NCBI RefSeq assembly: GCF_021654455.1
Contig: NZ_AP024276.1
Coordinates: 2,133,343 to 2,197,342, forward strand
DNA: 64,000 bases
Reading direction: 5' to 3'
Source: Streptococcus parasuis
GTDB lineage: Bacteria > Bacillota > Bacilli > Lactobacillales > Streptococcaceae
The stretch's first letter is position 1. Each line of letters begins with the position of its first letter. Below are positions 1-9,053 of the stretch, piece by piece. A program made the position numbers and the translations under genes. The notes under the pieces were generated by a model. That model was not told the origin of the DNA, searched no databases, and saw only the letters and a list, made by a program, of their open reading frames with translations.

Positions 1-1
1 A

Positions 2-793
2 ACAGACGGTGCAACCCTCTACATCACGCGCGATATGGCAACAGCAATGTACCGCAAACGCACCTATGACTTTGTGAAAAGTATCTACGTCGTTGGTCAA
101 GAGCAAATCAACCATTTCAAACAGTTGAAAGCTGTTCTAAAGGAAATGGGATTTGACTGGAGCGACGATATGACCCATATCACTTTCGGTCTTGTTACCA
201 AGGACAAGAAAAAGCTCTCTACTCGTAAAGGGAACATCATCCTGCTCGAACCAACTTTGGACGAAGCAATTTCACGCGCCCTTTCACAAATTGAAGCCAA
301 AAATCCTAATCTTGAGAACAAGGAAGAGGTGGCTCATGCAGTCGGTGTCGGTGCTGTTAAGTTCTTCGATCTAAAAACTGACCGTGACAACGGCTACGAC
401 TTCGATTTAGAGGCTATGGTTTCCTTTGAAGGTGAGACAGGTCCTTATGTACAATACGCATACGCCCGTATCCAGTCTATCTTGCGCAAAGCAAACTTTG
501 TTCCAAGCGCAGAAAATGACTACAAACTAGCTGACGCAGAAAGCTGGGAAATTATCAAACATATCCAAAACTTCTCAACTGTTGTAGAACGTGCTGGTGA
601 TAAATTTGACCCATCTCTCATTGCTAAATATGCTATTAATCTAGCCCAAGCCTTCAATAAGTATTACGCACATACTCGTATCTTGGATGAAAGCCCAGAG
701 CGTGATAGCCGTCTAGCACTGGCCTATGCAACTGGTGTAGTTCTTAAAGAAGCGCTTCGCCTCCTCGGTGTAAAAGCTCCAGAAAAAATGTAA
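2..793 (+). CDS. argS: Arginyl-tRNA synthetase, C-terminal part
   Basis: Charges tRNA-Arg with arginine in the cytoplasm (class I synthetase). The frame is open from base 2, so the gene begins upstream of the window; about 263 residues remain of a family length near 560. Visible are the end of the catalytic domain, a KMSKS-equivalent loop (KKLSTRKG) and the all-helical DALR anticodon-binding domain, recognisable by [12 protein letters not shown] and the [11 protein letters not shown] end. The TAA stop is followed within 5 bases by a strong hairpin terminator. Identification is secure; the N-terminal HIGH motif cannot be seen. Confidence 0.96.
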   Translation, partial: TDGATLYITRDMATAMYRKRTYDFVKSIYVVGQEQINHFKQLKAVLKEMGFDWSDDMTHITFGLVTKDKKKLSTRKGNIILLEPTLDEAISRALSQIEAKNPNLENKEEVAHAVGVGAVKFFDLKTDRDNGYDFDLEAMVSFEGETGPYVQYAYARIQSILRKANFVPSAENDYKLADAESWEIIKHIQNFSTVVERAGDKFDPSLIAKYAINLAQAFNKYYAHTRILDESPERDSRLALAYATGVVLKEALRLLGVKAPEKM

Positions 794-797
794 TCAA

Positions 798-826
798 AGC
801 CTTCGGCCACCAGCCGAGGCTTTTTT
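798..826 (+). terminator. Terminator after argS
   Basis: GC-rich stem AGCCTTCGGC / GCCGAGGCT with a five-base loop is followed by six T residues, directly after the argS stop. Confidence 0.9.
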
Positions 827-897
827 CTACCCCTCCGATACCAGCTTCAGTCCGAATTATTGGTTGGAGTTTAACCTGATTTCTATAAGTAAATACC

Positions 898-1030
898 TTT
901 CGGCGTTACGAATAAATAGATATAGTCGTTTAGTTTTCTTTAAGTACAAAGCAACGAGCTGCAGGCTGAACTGAAGTAGGGCAATCAAAGATAAACTAAA
1001 TGACTACAAGAGGGATCATTCGTACCTCAA
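898..1030. repeat. Long imperfect inverted repeat between argS and the CHAP gene
   Basis: The core arms TAGTCGTTTAGTTTTCTTT (923-941) and its near-complement at 987-1006 pair with one mismatch and one bulge. Outside them, GTTACGAAT (about 905-913) faces ATTCGTAC (about 1018-1025). The enclosed 45 bases are GC-richer than the flanks. The arrangement suggests a small non-autonomous repeat or a structured leader of the next gene. No ORF is present. Confidence 0.6.
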
Positions 1031-1051
1031 CATCTATTAGAAGGAGGGTTC

Positions 1052-1966
1052 ATGAACAATCTTTTTAAAAAGAAAGGGACCATTTGTCGACTTGCGATAA
1101 CGGCTTGTATCATCTATTTCAGTATACATTCGTCGTTTTTTGCTTCCGCCACTACTCTTGGGGATAATTATCCCTATACTGCCATCAACGCCGTAGACCC
1201 TTGGAGACTTTATACCAGACAGTGCACATCTTTCTCTGCCTTTCGACTCAGTACGGTCAACGGATTTACACTACCACCTGCCTATGGTGACGCCAATGTC
1301 TGGGGTCATCGCGCTAGACAAGAGGGATATAAGGTGGATATGATACCTGCTGTAGGAGCTATCGCTTGGTGGGAATCGCCCATGCATGTTGCTTGGGTGT
1401 CGGCAGTATATGGAGACATTGTAGAAATAGAAGAGTATAACTACGGTTATCAGTACAAGTACAATCGCAGAACCATTAATAGAAACTCCGTCAGTGGCTA
1501 CATCCACTTCAAGGATTTGTCTTCTTCTGCCTTGCCAAAACTTCCATCCACTGGAGTCTATACATTTTCCAGTCGTCTTCCTATAAAATCTCAAGCTACC
1601 CAGACTAGTACGACCGTTGGGTACTATGAGAACGGTGAGAAAGTATATTATGATAAGGTTGTAGAAGCTGAAGGGCAATTTTGGATTAGTTATATCAGCT
1701 ATTCAGGGGTTCGGCGCTATATCCCAGTTTATTCCTTGAGCCAATCTCACCAAACAAGTTCCTTGCCCCAACTCCCATCATCGGGTACCTATAGAGTAAA
1801 AATACGCTCCAGCGTTCGAAATGCCCCGAAATTGTCCAGTCCTGAAATCACCTACTACGATGCCGGCGCCACGGTGCACTACGACAAGCTTATAACTGCT
1901 GATGGTCGGCTGTGGATTAGCTATATTAGTTATTCAGGCATACGACGCTACATAGCTATTTCCTAA
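1052..1966 (+). CDS. Secreted CHAP-domain protein with two SH3-like repeats
   Basis: Probable peptidoglycan amidase/endopeptidase acting outside the cell. Residues 1-33 form a basic start, hydrophobic core and signal-peptide end (FFASA). Residues 45-152 are a CHAP domain with a likely catalytic Cys58 (RQCTSFSAF), His112 (PMHVAWV) and an acidic/Asn cluster near 125-130 (EIEEYN). Two homologous repeats follow (about 164-225 and 238-304), each starting LP-S/T-G-Y and ending WISYISYSG-RRYI, typical of bacterial SH3_5 wall-binding modules. The SD is strong (AGAAGGAGGG, 7 bases from ATG). It is monocistronic, with a terminator right after the stop. The substrate bond cannot be told from sequence. 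Confidence 0.88.
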   Translation: MNNLFKKKGTICRLAITACIIYFSIHSSFFASATTLGDNYPYTAINAVDPWRLYTRQCTSFSAFRLSTVNGFTLPPAYGDANVWGHRARQEGYKVDMIPAVGAIAWWESPMHVAWVSAVYGDIVEIEEYNYGYQYKYNRRTINRNSVSGYIHFKDLSSSALPKLPSTGVYTFSSRLPIKSQATQTSTTVGYYENGEKVYYDKVVEAEGQFWISYISYSGVRRYIPVYSLSQSHQTSSLPQLPSSGTYRVKIRSSVRNAPKLSSPEITYYDAGATVHYDKLITADGRLWISYISYSGIRRYIAIS

Positions 1967-1969
1967 CTC

Positions 1970-1999
1970 AAAAGCGCAATCTTTCGACTGCGCTTTTTT
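1970..1999 (+). terminator. Terminator after CHAP gene
   Basis: AAAAGCGCA and TGCGCTTTTTT form a stem around a ten-base loop, ending in a T run. It lies between convergent genes and may serve both. Confidence 0.85.
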
Positions 2000-2002
2000 G
2001 AA

Positions 2003-2527
2003 TTATATATCTGTTGAATTAACGGCTGTGCTTGGTTTTTCTTTTGGTTTACGCAAATGGAAGAAAATTGTTATCCCAAAATAGATAGCAAACAGCACTA
2101 CTTGAAAAATATATCCAAGCATAGCTTGAGATTCTACCCCTTGACGCATGACTGCATCGGTATAAACCTGTGCCACCCCTTTCGAACCAATAAATGCATA
2201 GGTTGAAAATACCAGAGTTCCAAAAAGATAGCCCAAGTAAGTATAAGAAGCTTGTTCATTTCGTTTCAGAAACAGTAACACAATCGTTGCAATAACTGCG
2301 AGCAGAAGAACAACTACTAACGCCTTATTGATGATATTGGTTTGGAAAAGAAATGACTCTTTCATGTAATCAAAAATTGTCTCATCTAGTCCTGTCACGT
2401 TCAAATTTTGAAACATTTGTCGTGTCGATTCTTCATCATATTTTGCAAAAAAAGCTGAGTATCCTCTTAACAAACTTTGGATAACTGATAGAGTAACAAG
2501 AATATATAAATGAATTGGTTTTTTCAT
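2003..2527 (-). CDS. Unassigned membrane protein, four predicted helices
   Basis: A 174-residue protein I do not recognise. Hydrophobic segments lie at about 7-28, 66-87, 95-113 and 136-158, with a polar extracytoplasmic-looking stretch (29-62, FFAKYDEESTRQMF) between the first two and a charged tail (HLRKPKEKPS). The start has a good SD (AAGGAGG, 6 bases) and a consensus promoter upstream. It is monocistronic and divergent from another small membrane protein. No catalytic motif is visible, so no function is proposed. Confidence 0.75.
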   Translation of the reverse strand: MKKPIHLYILVTLSVIQSLLRGYSAFFAKYDEESTRQMFQNLNVTGLDETIFDYMKESFLFQTNIINKALVVVLLLAVIATIVLLFLKRNEQASYTYLGYLFGTLVFSTYAFIGSKGVAQVYTDAVMRQGVESQAMLGYIFQVVLFAIYFGITIFFHLRKPKEKPSTAVNSTDI

Positions 2528-2544
2528 ATGAACCTCCTTGTATT

Positions 2545-2573
2545 ATTTTACTCTTATATCTTTGTTTTGTCAA
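2545..2573 (-). promoter_or_regulatory. Promoter of the four-helix membrane protein gene
   Basis: On the minus strand TTGACA (2568-2573) is followed by a 17-base spacer and TAAAAT (2545-2550), 18 bases before the start codon. Confidence 0.8.
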
Positions 2574-2635
2574 TCATATATTTCATTTGGCTACAAATAT
2601 AAATTTGTCGTACTAAATTCAAAGGAGGAAAACTC

Positions 2636-2818
2636 ATGAAGAAATTACCCACCTATATCGGAGTGATTATTTTTGTAGTTACTCTACTGATTAACTGGTT
2701 ATTGCCAAGTCTTGCTAAAGTGCTGAATACATTTTTCATTTGGACTATCGTAGCCTGCCTACTCTACACCATCTACTACTGGATTCGCTACTGGCTCTAT
2801 GCCCGACAACAGAGTTAA
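2636..2818 (+). CDS. Small two-helix membrane protein
   Basis: A 60-residue protein with two hydrophobic segments (about 6-24 and 32-50) separated by a short PSLAKV loop and ending in a basic tail (RYWLYARQQS). A perfect-looking SD, AAAGGAGGAAA, sits 5-8 bases before ATG, which supports translation despite the small size. It is divergent from the 174-residue membrane protein and is followed by a bidirectional hairpin. Function unknown. Confidence 0.72.
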   Translation: MKKLPTYIGVIIFVVTLLINWLLPSLAKVLNTFFIWTIVACLLYTIYYWIRYWLYARQQS

Positions 2819-2823
2819 CAAAG

Positions 2824-2852
2824 ACTCCTCTAAGTTAGCTGCTTAGAGGAGT
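2824..2852. terminator. Bidirectional terminator between small membrane gene and malQ
   Basis: ACTCCTCTAAG and CTTAGAGGAGT form an 11-bp perfect stem around a seven-base loop, between convergent genes; a T-rich stretch (TTCATTTTATT) follows on the + strand. Confidence 0.82.
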
Positions 2853-2857
2853 TCATT

Positions 2858-4378
2858 TTATTCTGATTTTTCATTAACTATGCGCACATTGACACGACGA
2901 TAAGTCTCGGTCAAATCAAGCAGCTCTGCTTCTATTGCTGGGGTGAGTTGCTCTTCTGCCATTCTCCATGTCCAGTTGCCACCAAGTGTATTTGGCAAGT
3001 TCATGCGTGCAGAACCGTCTAAGCCAAGTAGGTCTTGCATGGTTACAACAGCCATGAAGGCTGGGGACCCAAAGAGAAGGCGGAAGAGGGCGTGATGGAC
3101 CGTTTCATCATCGCGTCGATTGCTATACTTATCTAAGAATGCACGTGAAGCAGGAGTCGTTTCATTTTCGTACCAGCCAAGAATCGTATCATTGTCATGG
3201 GTTCCCGTATATGCCACCACATTATTCGGATGGTTATGGGGCATTTCAATGCTGTCTCCCTCAGGGTCAAAGGCAAACTGCAAAACTTTCATACCAGGGA
3301 AACCTGTCGTATCACGCAATTGGATAACCTTGTCCGTCACAGAACCGAGATCCTCAGCAATAATATTTAGATCACCAAGTTCACGTTTGATCGTATCAAA
3401 TAATTCAAAACCTGGCGCTTCAACACGGTAACCGTTTACAGCAGTTTCTTCACCTGCTGGAATTTCCCAGAAAGAGGCAAAGCCGATAAAGTGGTCGATT
3501 CGAACCATATCGTAAATCTTGAAAGATTCTCGTAAACGTGCAACCCACCATGTGAAGCCGTCTTGTTTCATCGCTTCCCAGTCATAAATTGGATTGCCCC
3601 AAAGCTGACCAATTTCTGAAAATGCATCCGGTGGACAACCTGCAACCACACTCGGCTTGCCTTCTTCATCCGTTTTAAAGAAATGAGGGTTGGCCCACAT
3701 ATCAGCAGAATCTGCAGCAATGTAGATTGGCATATCCCCAACAAACTCAATACCTTTGGCATTGGCGTAAGCCTTTAAAGCCTTCCATTGTGAAAAGAAT
3801 AAATATTGTGTAATGCGGTGATAATCAATTCGATCTGCCAACAAGTGACGATAGTGTTCCAAAGTGTCATGATGACGCAAACGAGCCCCTTGGTCTTCCC
3901 AATCAGTCCAGGGTTTGAGATCGAAATGCTCTTTAATGGCCATATATTCAGCAAATGTATGGATCCAAAAATCATTTTCCGTCAAGAAAATTCCGTACTC
4001 AGCTGGCAAACCTTGCGCTTTGATATTCGCAACTACTTTTTCTAATAATGGTCGACGAGCTTGAAAAATTGCTGCGTAATCTACTTCTACAGGATTCTGA
4101 CCAAAATCAATACCTTGTAAATCTTCTGATTGTAGCCAACCTTTTTCGACTAATATATCGAAATCAATAAAATGCGTATTACCAGCAAATGCCGAAAATG
4201 ACTGATATGGAGAATCTCCATAACTAGTCGTTCCCAACGGTAAAATTTGCCAATAGCGTTGCTTTGTGCGAACTAAAAAATCAACAAAATCATAAGCTGC
4301 TTGGCCCATTGAACCAATTCCATATTTTCCTGGTAATGATGAGACGTGCATGAGCACTCCACTTTGGCGTTGTTTCAT
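2858..4378 (-). CDS. malQ: 4-alpha-glucanotransferase (amylomaltase)
   Basis: GH77 enzyme that disproportionates maltodextrins, releasing glucose and longer chains in the cytoplasm. At 506 residues it is full length. The catalytic residues are visible: nucleophile Asp295 in RIDHFIGF, acid/base Glu342 in IIAEDLG and Asp395 in THDNDT. The N-terminal RQSGVLMHVSSLPGKYGIG is characteristic of the family. It is divergent from malX, with its own promoter and an operator-like site. In Streptococcus pneumoniae malQ (malM) is followed by a phosphorylase gene, malP; here only a terminator and unrelated small genes follow. Confidence 0.96.
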   Translation of the reverse strand: MKQRQSGVLMHVSSLPGKYGIGSMGQAAYDFVDFLVRTKQRYWQILPLGTTSYGDSPYQSFSAFAGNTHFIDFDILVEKGWLQSEDLQGIDFGQNPVEVDYAAIFQARRPLLEKVVANIKAQGLPAEYGIFLTENDFWIHTFAEYMAIKEHFDLKPWTDWEDQGARLRHHDTLEHYRHLLADRIDYHRITQYLFFSQWKALKAYANAKGIEFVGDMPIYIAADSADMWANPHFFKTDEEGKPSVVAGCPPDAFSEIGQLWGNPIYDWEAMKQDGFTWWVARLRESFKIYDMVRIDHFIGFASFWEIPAGEETAVNGYRVEAPGFELFDTIKRELGDLNIIAEDLGSVTDKVIQLRDTTGFPGMKVLQFAFDPEGDSIEMPHNHPNNVVAYTGTHDNDTILGWYENETTPASRAFLDKYSNRRDDETVHHALFRLLFGSPAFMAVVTMQDLLGLDGSARMNLPNTLGGNWTWRMAEEQLTPAIEAELLDLTETYRRVNVRIVNEKSE

Positions 4379-4411
4379 TTATATCCCCTATTCTCGCACT
4401 ATAATTGATAG

Positions 4412-4425
4412 TGCAAACGTTTTCT
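4412..4425 (-). promoter_or_regulatory. MalR/CcpA-type operator at the malQ start site
   Basis: TGCAAACGTTTTCT has the LacI-family core AAACGTTT and lies where malQ transcription should begin (just downstream of the -10). The complementary 12-mer occurs at the malX start site (4626-4639). This fits MalR repression; CcpA binding is also possible because the sequence is close to cre. Confidence 0.7.
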
Positions 4426-4431
4426 CGTTAT

Positions 4432-4460
4432 ATTATATACCCAAGGTCTAAACAAATCAA
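4432..4460 (-). promoter_or_regulatory. malQ promoter
   Basis: On the minus strand TTGATT (4455-4460), a 17-base spacer and TATAAT (4432-4437) place the start site near 4425, inside the operator. Confidence 0.8.
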
Positions 4461-4584
4461 GCAATATTCATTATAATTCTTTAAAAGTTGGAGAAATATT
4501 TCACTTTCTTTCATTAAAATAATTAAAAAAATAATTGCTCGAAATTGCACTAAAAATTTTTTTGAAAAAATTTTTTAAAAACGC

Positions 4585-4613
4585 TTGCAAACGTGTGCGC
4601 GATGGTGTATAAT
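4585..4613 (+). promoter_or_regulatory. malX operon promoter with overlapping operator
   Basis: TTGCAA (4585-4590), a 17-base spacer and TATAAT (4608-4613). The -35 hexamer is inside a cre/MalR-like sequence, TTGCAAACGTGTGCG (4585-4599), so a bound LacI-family protein would block polymerase directly. Confidence 0.85.
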
Positions 4614-4625
4614 AAAGGCACATTA

Positions 4626-4639
4626 GGAAAACGTTTGCA
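4626..4639 (+). promoter_or_regulatory. Second operator downstream of the malX promoter
   Basis: GGAAAACGTTTGCA is the mirror of the malQ site, centred about 12 bases after the expected start of transcription. With the -35 site it makes a two-operator arrangement. Confidence 0.7.
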
Positions 4640-4683
4640 CCTTGCAAGCGTATCATCACTATTTTTATTCTTGGAGGAAGAAT

Positions 4684-5943
4684 ATGAAACACACACTTCT
4701 TAAGAGCGTTGCTCTTCTAGCTGCATCAACTGCTGTTTTGGCTGCTTGCTCAAACTCAGATTCATCAACATCTTCATCTAGCGCTGCTAGCGAAAGCAAA
4801 GAGTTGACAATTTACATTGACCAAGGTTATGAAACTTACATCAATGATGTCAAAGCTGCTTTTGAAAAAGAAAACGATGTAACTGTTACAGTTAAAACTG
4901 GTGATGCATTGACTGGTTTGGATAACTTGTCATTGGATAACCAATCAGGTTCAGCTCCAGACGTTATGATGGCACCATACGACCGCGTAGGTAGCCTTGG
5001 TTCTGAAGGTCAATTGTCAGAATTGACACTTGCTGACAGCAGCAAAACTGATGATACAACAACTGCTCTTGTAACAAACGACGGTAAAGTTTATGGTTCA
5101 CCTGCAGTTATCGAAACACTTGTTCTTTACTACAACAAAGATTTAGTTTCAGCGGCACCTAAAACATTTGCTGAATTAGAAGAATTGGCTAAAGATAGCA
5201 AATATGCTTTTGAAGGTGAAACTGGTAAAACAACTGCCTTCCTTGCTGACTGGACAAACTTCTACTACACTTACGGTCTTTTAGCAGGTTACGGTGGTTA
5301 CGTATTCGGTGATAACGGTACTAACCCAGAAGACATCGGTCTTGCAAACGATGGTGCTGTTAAAGCGATTGAATACGCTAAAACTTGGTATGAAAAATGG
5401 CCTCAAGGTCTTCAGGATAGCACAGCTGCTAACAACTTGATCAACACTCAATTCACTGAAGGTAAAGCTGTTGCAGTCATCGAAGGTCCTTGGAAAGCAG
5501 CTTCATATAAAGAAGCTGGTGTGAACTACGGTGTAGCTACTATCCCAACTCTTCCAAATGGCGAAAACTACGCAGCATTTGGTGGTGGTAAAGCTTGGGT
5601 TGTTCCTACAGGTTCTAAAAACCCAGAATTGGCTCAAAAATTTGTTGACTACTTGACTTCTACAGATCAACAAAAAGCACTTTACGATGCTACAAACGAA
5701 ATTCCTGCTAACACTGAAGCTCGTGAATACGCAGTAAGCAAAAACGATGAGTTGACAACTGCTGTTATCAACCAATTCGCTTCAGCTCAACCAATGCCAA
5801 ACATCTCTGAAATGGGTTCAGTTTGGACACCAGCTGGTAACATGCTCTTCGAAGCAGCAAGTGGTGCTAAAGACGCTAAAACTGCTGCAACAGATGCTGT
5901 AAAAGCTATTGCAGATGAGATTGCTCAAAAACACAGCAACTAG
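4684..5943 (+). CDS. malX: Maltodextrin-binding lipoprotein of ABC transporter
   Basis: Extracellular solute-binding protein (family 1) that captures maltodextrins for MalC/MalD. The start at 4684 is chosen because GGAGGAAG precedes it and a lipoprotein signal follows directly (basic MKHTLLKS, hydrophobic core, lipobox LAAC with Cys22). A Ser/Thr-rich linker (SSTSSSSAAS) follows, then a Mal-type fold with APDVMMAPYDRVG and FGGGKAWVVP. At 419 residues it is full length. The codons are strongly biased (AAA, GGT, GCT, TCA), as in highly expressed genes. It is first in the operon, separated from malC by a hairpin. Confidence 0.95.
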   Translation: MKHTLLKSVALLAASTAVLAACSNSDSSTSSSSAASESKELTIYIDQGYETYINDVKAAFEKENDVTVTVKTGDALTGLDNLSLDNQSGSAPDVMMAPYDRVGSLGSEGQLSELTLADSSKTDDTTTALVTNDGKVYGSPAVIETLVLYYNKDLVSAAPKTFAELEELAKDSKYAFEGETGKTTAFLADWTNFYYTYGLLAGYGGYVFGDNGTNPEDIGLANDGAVKAIEYAKTWYEKWPQGLQDSTAANNLINTQFTEGKAVAVIEGPWKAASYKEAGVNYGVATIPTLPNGENYAAFGGGKAWVVPTGSKNPELAQKFVDYLTSTDQQKALYDATNEIPANTEAREYAVSKNDELTTAVINQFASAQPMPNISEMGSVWTPAGNMLFEAASGAKDAKTAATDAVKAIADEIAQKHSN

Positions 5944-5958
5944 TCAAGTTTAAAGTTG

Positions 5959-5979
5959 GACTGGGAATTCTTCCCAGTC
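5959..5979 (+). terminator. Stem-loop between malX and malC
   Basis: GACTGGGAA / TTCCCAGTC forms a 9-bp perfect stem with a three-base loop but only a weak T tract. This is the usual place for partial termination or 3'-end protection, giving more binding protein than permease. Confidence 0.75.
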
Positions 5980-6066
5980 TACTTTATTACTTAAATTTAC
6001 TCAAGGGTGTTAGTAATAAAAATTAGGATAATATACTAACTCCTATTCTCAAAGGAGACTATGACT

Positions 6067-7356
6067 ATGAAACAAAATCCAGGCAAGGCCCTCCTTTTGT
6101 CCCTGATTCCAGGTCTTGGGCAAATCTATAATAAACAAAAAGCAAAAGGATATATTTTTCTAGGGGTGTCGGTTGCTTTTCTAATCTACTTTATTACAAT
6201 TGCTGCTGGTGAACTCGGAAATCTCGTCACTTTAGGTAGTCAACGTGGCCAAGATAACTCTCTTTTCATGTTGATTCGTGGTTCTTTCCATTTGATTATC
6301 ACAGTTGTTTATTTGGCGTTTTATGCACTGAACCTAAAAGATGCTCACAGTACTGCTAAGCGATGGAATGCTGGTCATCCAGTTACTACTTCTTTGCAAG
6401 ATATGATTAAAGGAGTCTATGAAAATGGCTTCCCTTACTTGTTGATTATTCCATCTTATATTGCGATGACGTTTGCTATCATCTTCCCTGTTGTAGTAAC
6501 ACTATTTATCGCTTTTACAAACTATGACTTTAAGCATTTACCTCCTGGTGCATTGCTAGACTGGGTTGGGTTTAGTAACTTTACAAATATTTGGAAATTG
6601 AGTACTTTCCGTACAGCATTTGGTTCTGTACTTGGCTGGACCATTATCTGGGCTCTTTGTGCTTCAACTGCCCAAATTGTTATCGGTATCTTGACAGCTA
6701 TCATTGCAAACCAACCATTTATCAAAGGAAAACGTATTTTTGGTGTTATCTTCTTGCTTCCATGGGCGGTTCCAGCCTTCGTAACTATCTTGACATTCAG
6801 TAACATGTTTAACGATAGTGTAGGTGCCATTAATACACAAGTATTACCTTTCTTGAGTAAATTCTTACCATTTATTGATAATTTCTTAATCCCTTGGAAA
6901 ACTGATCCATTTTGGACTAAAGTCGCCTTGATTATGATGCAGGCATGGCTCGGTTTCCCATATATCTACGTATTGACACTTGGTATTCTACAATCAATTC
7001 CAAATGACTTGTACGAAGCTGCTTATATTGATGGTGCTAATGCTATTCAAAAATTCAACAACATTACTTTCCCAATGATCTTGGCTGTGGCAGCACCAAC
7101 TCTGATCAGTCAATATACATTCAACTTCAACAACTTCTCTATCATCTACCTCTTCAATAATGGTGGTCCTGGTAGTGTCGGTGGTGGCGCAGGGGCAACA
7201 GATATCCTGATTTCTTGGATTTACAAACTGACAACTGGTACATCACCTCAATACTCAATGGCCGCTGCCGTTACCTTGATTATTTCATTGATTGTTATCA
7301 GTATTTCAATGATTGCATTCAAGAAATTAAATGCATTTGAAATGGAGGACGTTTAA
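6067..7356 (+). CDS. malC: Maltodextrin ABC transporter permease, MalF type
   Basis: Inner subunit of the maltodextrin importer. ATG codons at 6061 and 6067 are both possible; the AAAGGAG at 6051-6057 is 9 bases from the second and only 3 from the first, so 6067 is preferred (429 residues). Residues 1-100 are an N-terminal extension with two or three helices beginning [23 protein letters not shown]. The permease domain (about 120-429) carries the EAA loop [14 protein letters not shown] that docks onto the ATPase. No ATPase gene is in the locus; streptococci use the shared MsmK-type ATPase. Confidence 0.94.
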   Translation: MKQNPGKALLLSLIPGLGQIYNKQKAKGYIFLGVSVAFLIYFITIAAGELGNLVTLGSQRGQDNSLFMLIRGSFHLIITVVYLAFYALNLKDAHSTAKRWNAGHPVTTSLQDMIKGVYENGFPYLLIIPSYIAMTFAIIFPVVVTLFIAFTNYDFKHLPPGALLDWVGFSNFTNIWKLSTFRTAFGSVLGWTIIWALCASTAQIVIGILTAIIANQPFIKGKRIFGVIFLLPWAVPAFVTILTFSNMFNDSVGAINTQVLPFLSKFLPFIDNFLIPWKTDPFWTKVALIMMQAWLGFPYIYVLTLGILQSIPNDLYEAAYIDGANAIQKFNNITFPMILAVAAPTLISQYTFNFNNFSIIYLFNNGGPGSVGGGAGATDILISWIYKLTTGTSPQYSMAAAVTLIISLIVISISMIAFKKLNAFEMEDV

Positions 7357-7357
7357 G

Positions 7358-8200
7358 ATGAAACTATCTGTAAAATTTAGACGCAGGGTTAATCATATTT
7401 TAACTTATCTCTATTTGATTGCACTGTCTATCATTATTATCTATCCTCTTTTGATCACAATCATGTCTGCCTTCAAATCTGGTAACGTGGTTGCCTTCAA
7501 ATTGGATGGTTCTACTAATTTTACGTTTGATAACTTCCTAGGTTTGTTTAATGAAACGCTGTATGGAACTTGGTACTTGAATACACTGATTATTGCTACC
7601 GTTACAATGATTGTTCAAACAAGTATCGTTGTCCTTGCAGGTTATGCATATAGTCGTTACAACTTTATGGCTCGTAAACAAAGTTTGGTGTTCTTCTTGA
7701 TTATTCAAATGGTACCAACAATGGCTGCCTTGACCGCCTTCTTCGTTATGGCCCTCATGCTAAATGCATTAAACAAGAGCTGGTTCCTTATCTTCCTTTA
7801 TATTGGCGGTGGTATTCCAATGAATGCTTGGCTCATGAAAGGATACTTTGATACAGTTCCAATTTCATTAGACGAATCTGCTAAGCTAGATGGTGCTGGT
7901 CACTTCAGACGTTTCTGGCAAATCGTTTTGCCTTTGGTTCGTCCAATGATTGCGGTACAAGCACTTTGGGCTTTCATGGGACCTTTCGGGGACTATATTT
8001 TATCAAAATTCTTGCTTCGTGAAAAAGAATTCTATACCGTTGCCGTTGGTCTACAAACCTTCATCAGCGATCCTAAGAATCTTAAGATATCATACTTTGC
8101 GGCAGGTGCGATTCTCATTGCCCTACCTATCAGTATTCTATTCTTCTTCCTACAAAAGAACTTTGTATCTGGTCTTACAAGTGGTGGCGACAAGGGTTAA
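7358..8200 (+). CDS. malD: Maltodextrin ABC transporter permease, MalG type
   Basis: Second permease of the maltodextrin importer. ATG 7358 follows GGAGG (7345-7349) that sits inside the malC end; malC stops 2 bases before, so translation is probably coupled. The 280 residues contain six hydrophobic segments and the EAA motif [20 protein letters not shown], normal for MalG-like proteins. It lies between malC and malA in the order known from pneumococcus (malX-C-D-A-R). Confidence 0.95.
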   Translation: MKLSVKFRRRVNHILTYLYLIALSIIIIYPLLITIMSAFKSGNVVAFKLDGSTNFTFDNFLGLFNETLYGTWYLNTLIIATVTMIVQTSIVVLAGYAYSRYNFMARKQSLVFFLIIQMVPTMAALTAFFVMALMLNALNKSWFLIFLYIGGGIPMNAWLMKGYFDTVPISLDESAKLDGAGHFRRFWQIVLPLVRPMIAVQALWAFMGPFGDYILSKFLLREKEFYTVAVGLQTFISDPKNLKISYFAAGAILIALPISILFFFLQKNFVSGLTSGGDKG

Positions 8201-8261
8201 TCTTGTCCCACCCTTTTCCCTTTTTATGGGTGGGCTATGATATCTATGAAAGGACAAATTT

Positions 8262-9044
8262 ATGCTACCATATCCATTTTCATATTTTTCCAGCATTGCC
8301 ACACCTAGAAAAATGTTTGCCAATCGGAAACGAATGAACCTTTGGCAACGTCTATTTACAACAATCTTTTTAGTTGCTCTCCTTGTGATTCCTCCAACCT
8401 TACAAACCTTTTCATTGGAGACTTATCCACTTGATAATTTTGTTGAGGGAATTTACCAACCCTTATCTGATGACGTAGTAACCGACCTTCACGCCAATAG
8501 TCAATTAACTGGAGGAAAATTCGTTTACACTGGTACCAAACAATGGGAGCAAGTTACTTTCGGAGACACTGTTAGCACTAGTAAAGACTTCTCATTCCAA
8601 TTCAAAGAGAGTAACCTGATTATTCGAAAGGGTCAAGATGTATTAGCAGAAATCACTTATGATGGAATGTCTACAGATGACTTTGCTAACAAAGAGCAGC
8701 TTCGTGCTGCGATCTCAAAAAACTGGTATCAAGCCAATAAAGCAGTTGTTGGGCTCGGTGTGACATTGGTATCTTCATTTATTCTGGCAGTCAACCTACT
8801 ATTTATCCTATTAGGTGCTAGTTTCTTCCTTTACTTAACAAAAAAATCACGCCTTTTCCATTTTAGAACCTTCGCTGAATGTTACAATTTTTCTCTAAAT
8901 TGTTTAGGTTTTCCGACGATTATTGCCTGCCTAATTGGTTTGTTTGGCCAGCCAATTACTACTATTTTGACTCTACAAAATATCCTTTTTGTGCTATGCT
9001 TATTATGGGTATTTTTCAAAACAAAATTCAGAGATGAGAACTAG
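8262..9044 (+). CDS. malA: MalA-like DUF1189 membrane protein
   Basis: A 260-residue membrane protein at the position of pneumococcal malA, between malD and malR. Hydrophobic segments are seen near 35-52, 165-195, 210-225 and 235-252. A large extracytoplasmic region (about 53-160, ETYPLDNFVEGIYQPL...) separates the first from the rest. The family (DUF1189) has no settled biochemical function, and its assignment to maltodextrin use rests on context. SD GAAAGGAC precedes ATG. Confidence 0.85.
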   Translation: MLPYPFSYFSSIATPRKMFANRKRMNLWQRLFTTIFLVALLVIPPTLQTFSLETYPLDNFVEGIYQPLSDDVVTDLHANSQLTGGKFVYTGTKQWEQVTFGDTVSTSKDFSFQFKESNLIIRKGQDVLAEITYDGMSTDDFANKEQLRAAISKNWYQANKAVVGLGVTLVSSFILAVNLLFILLGASFFLYLTKKSRLFHFRTFAECYNFSLNCLGFPTIIACLIGLFGQPITTILTLQNILFVLCLLWVFFKTKFRDEN

Positions 9045-9053
9045 GAGATTATT

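Noticed and set aside
97..321. Open frame of 74 codons antisense to argS
   Set aside because: It lies wholly inside the argS coding frame, has no SD and no family resemblance; codon use reflects the other strand.
5503..5775. Open frame of 90 codons antisense to malX
   Set aside because: Fully within a highly codon-biased gene on the other strand, with no ribosome-binding site.
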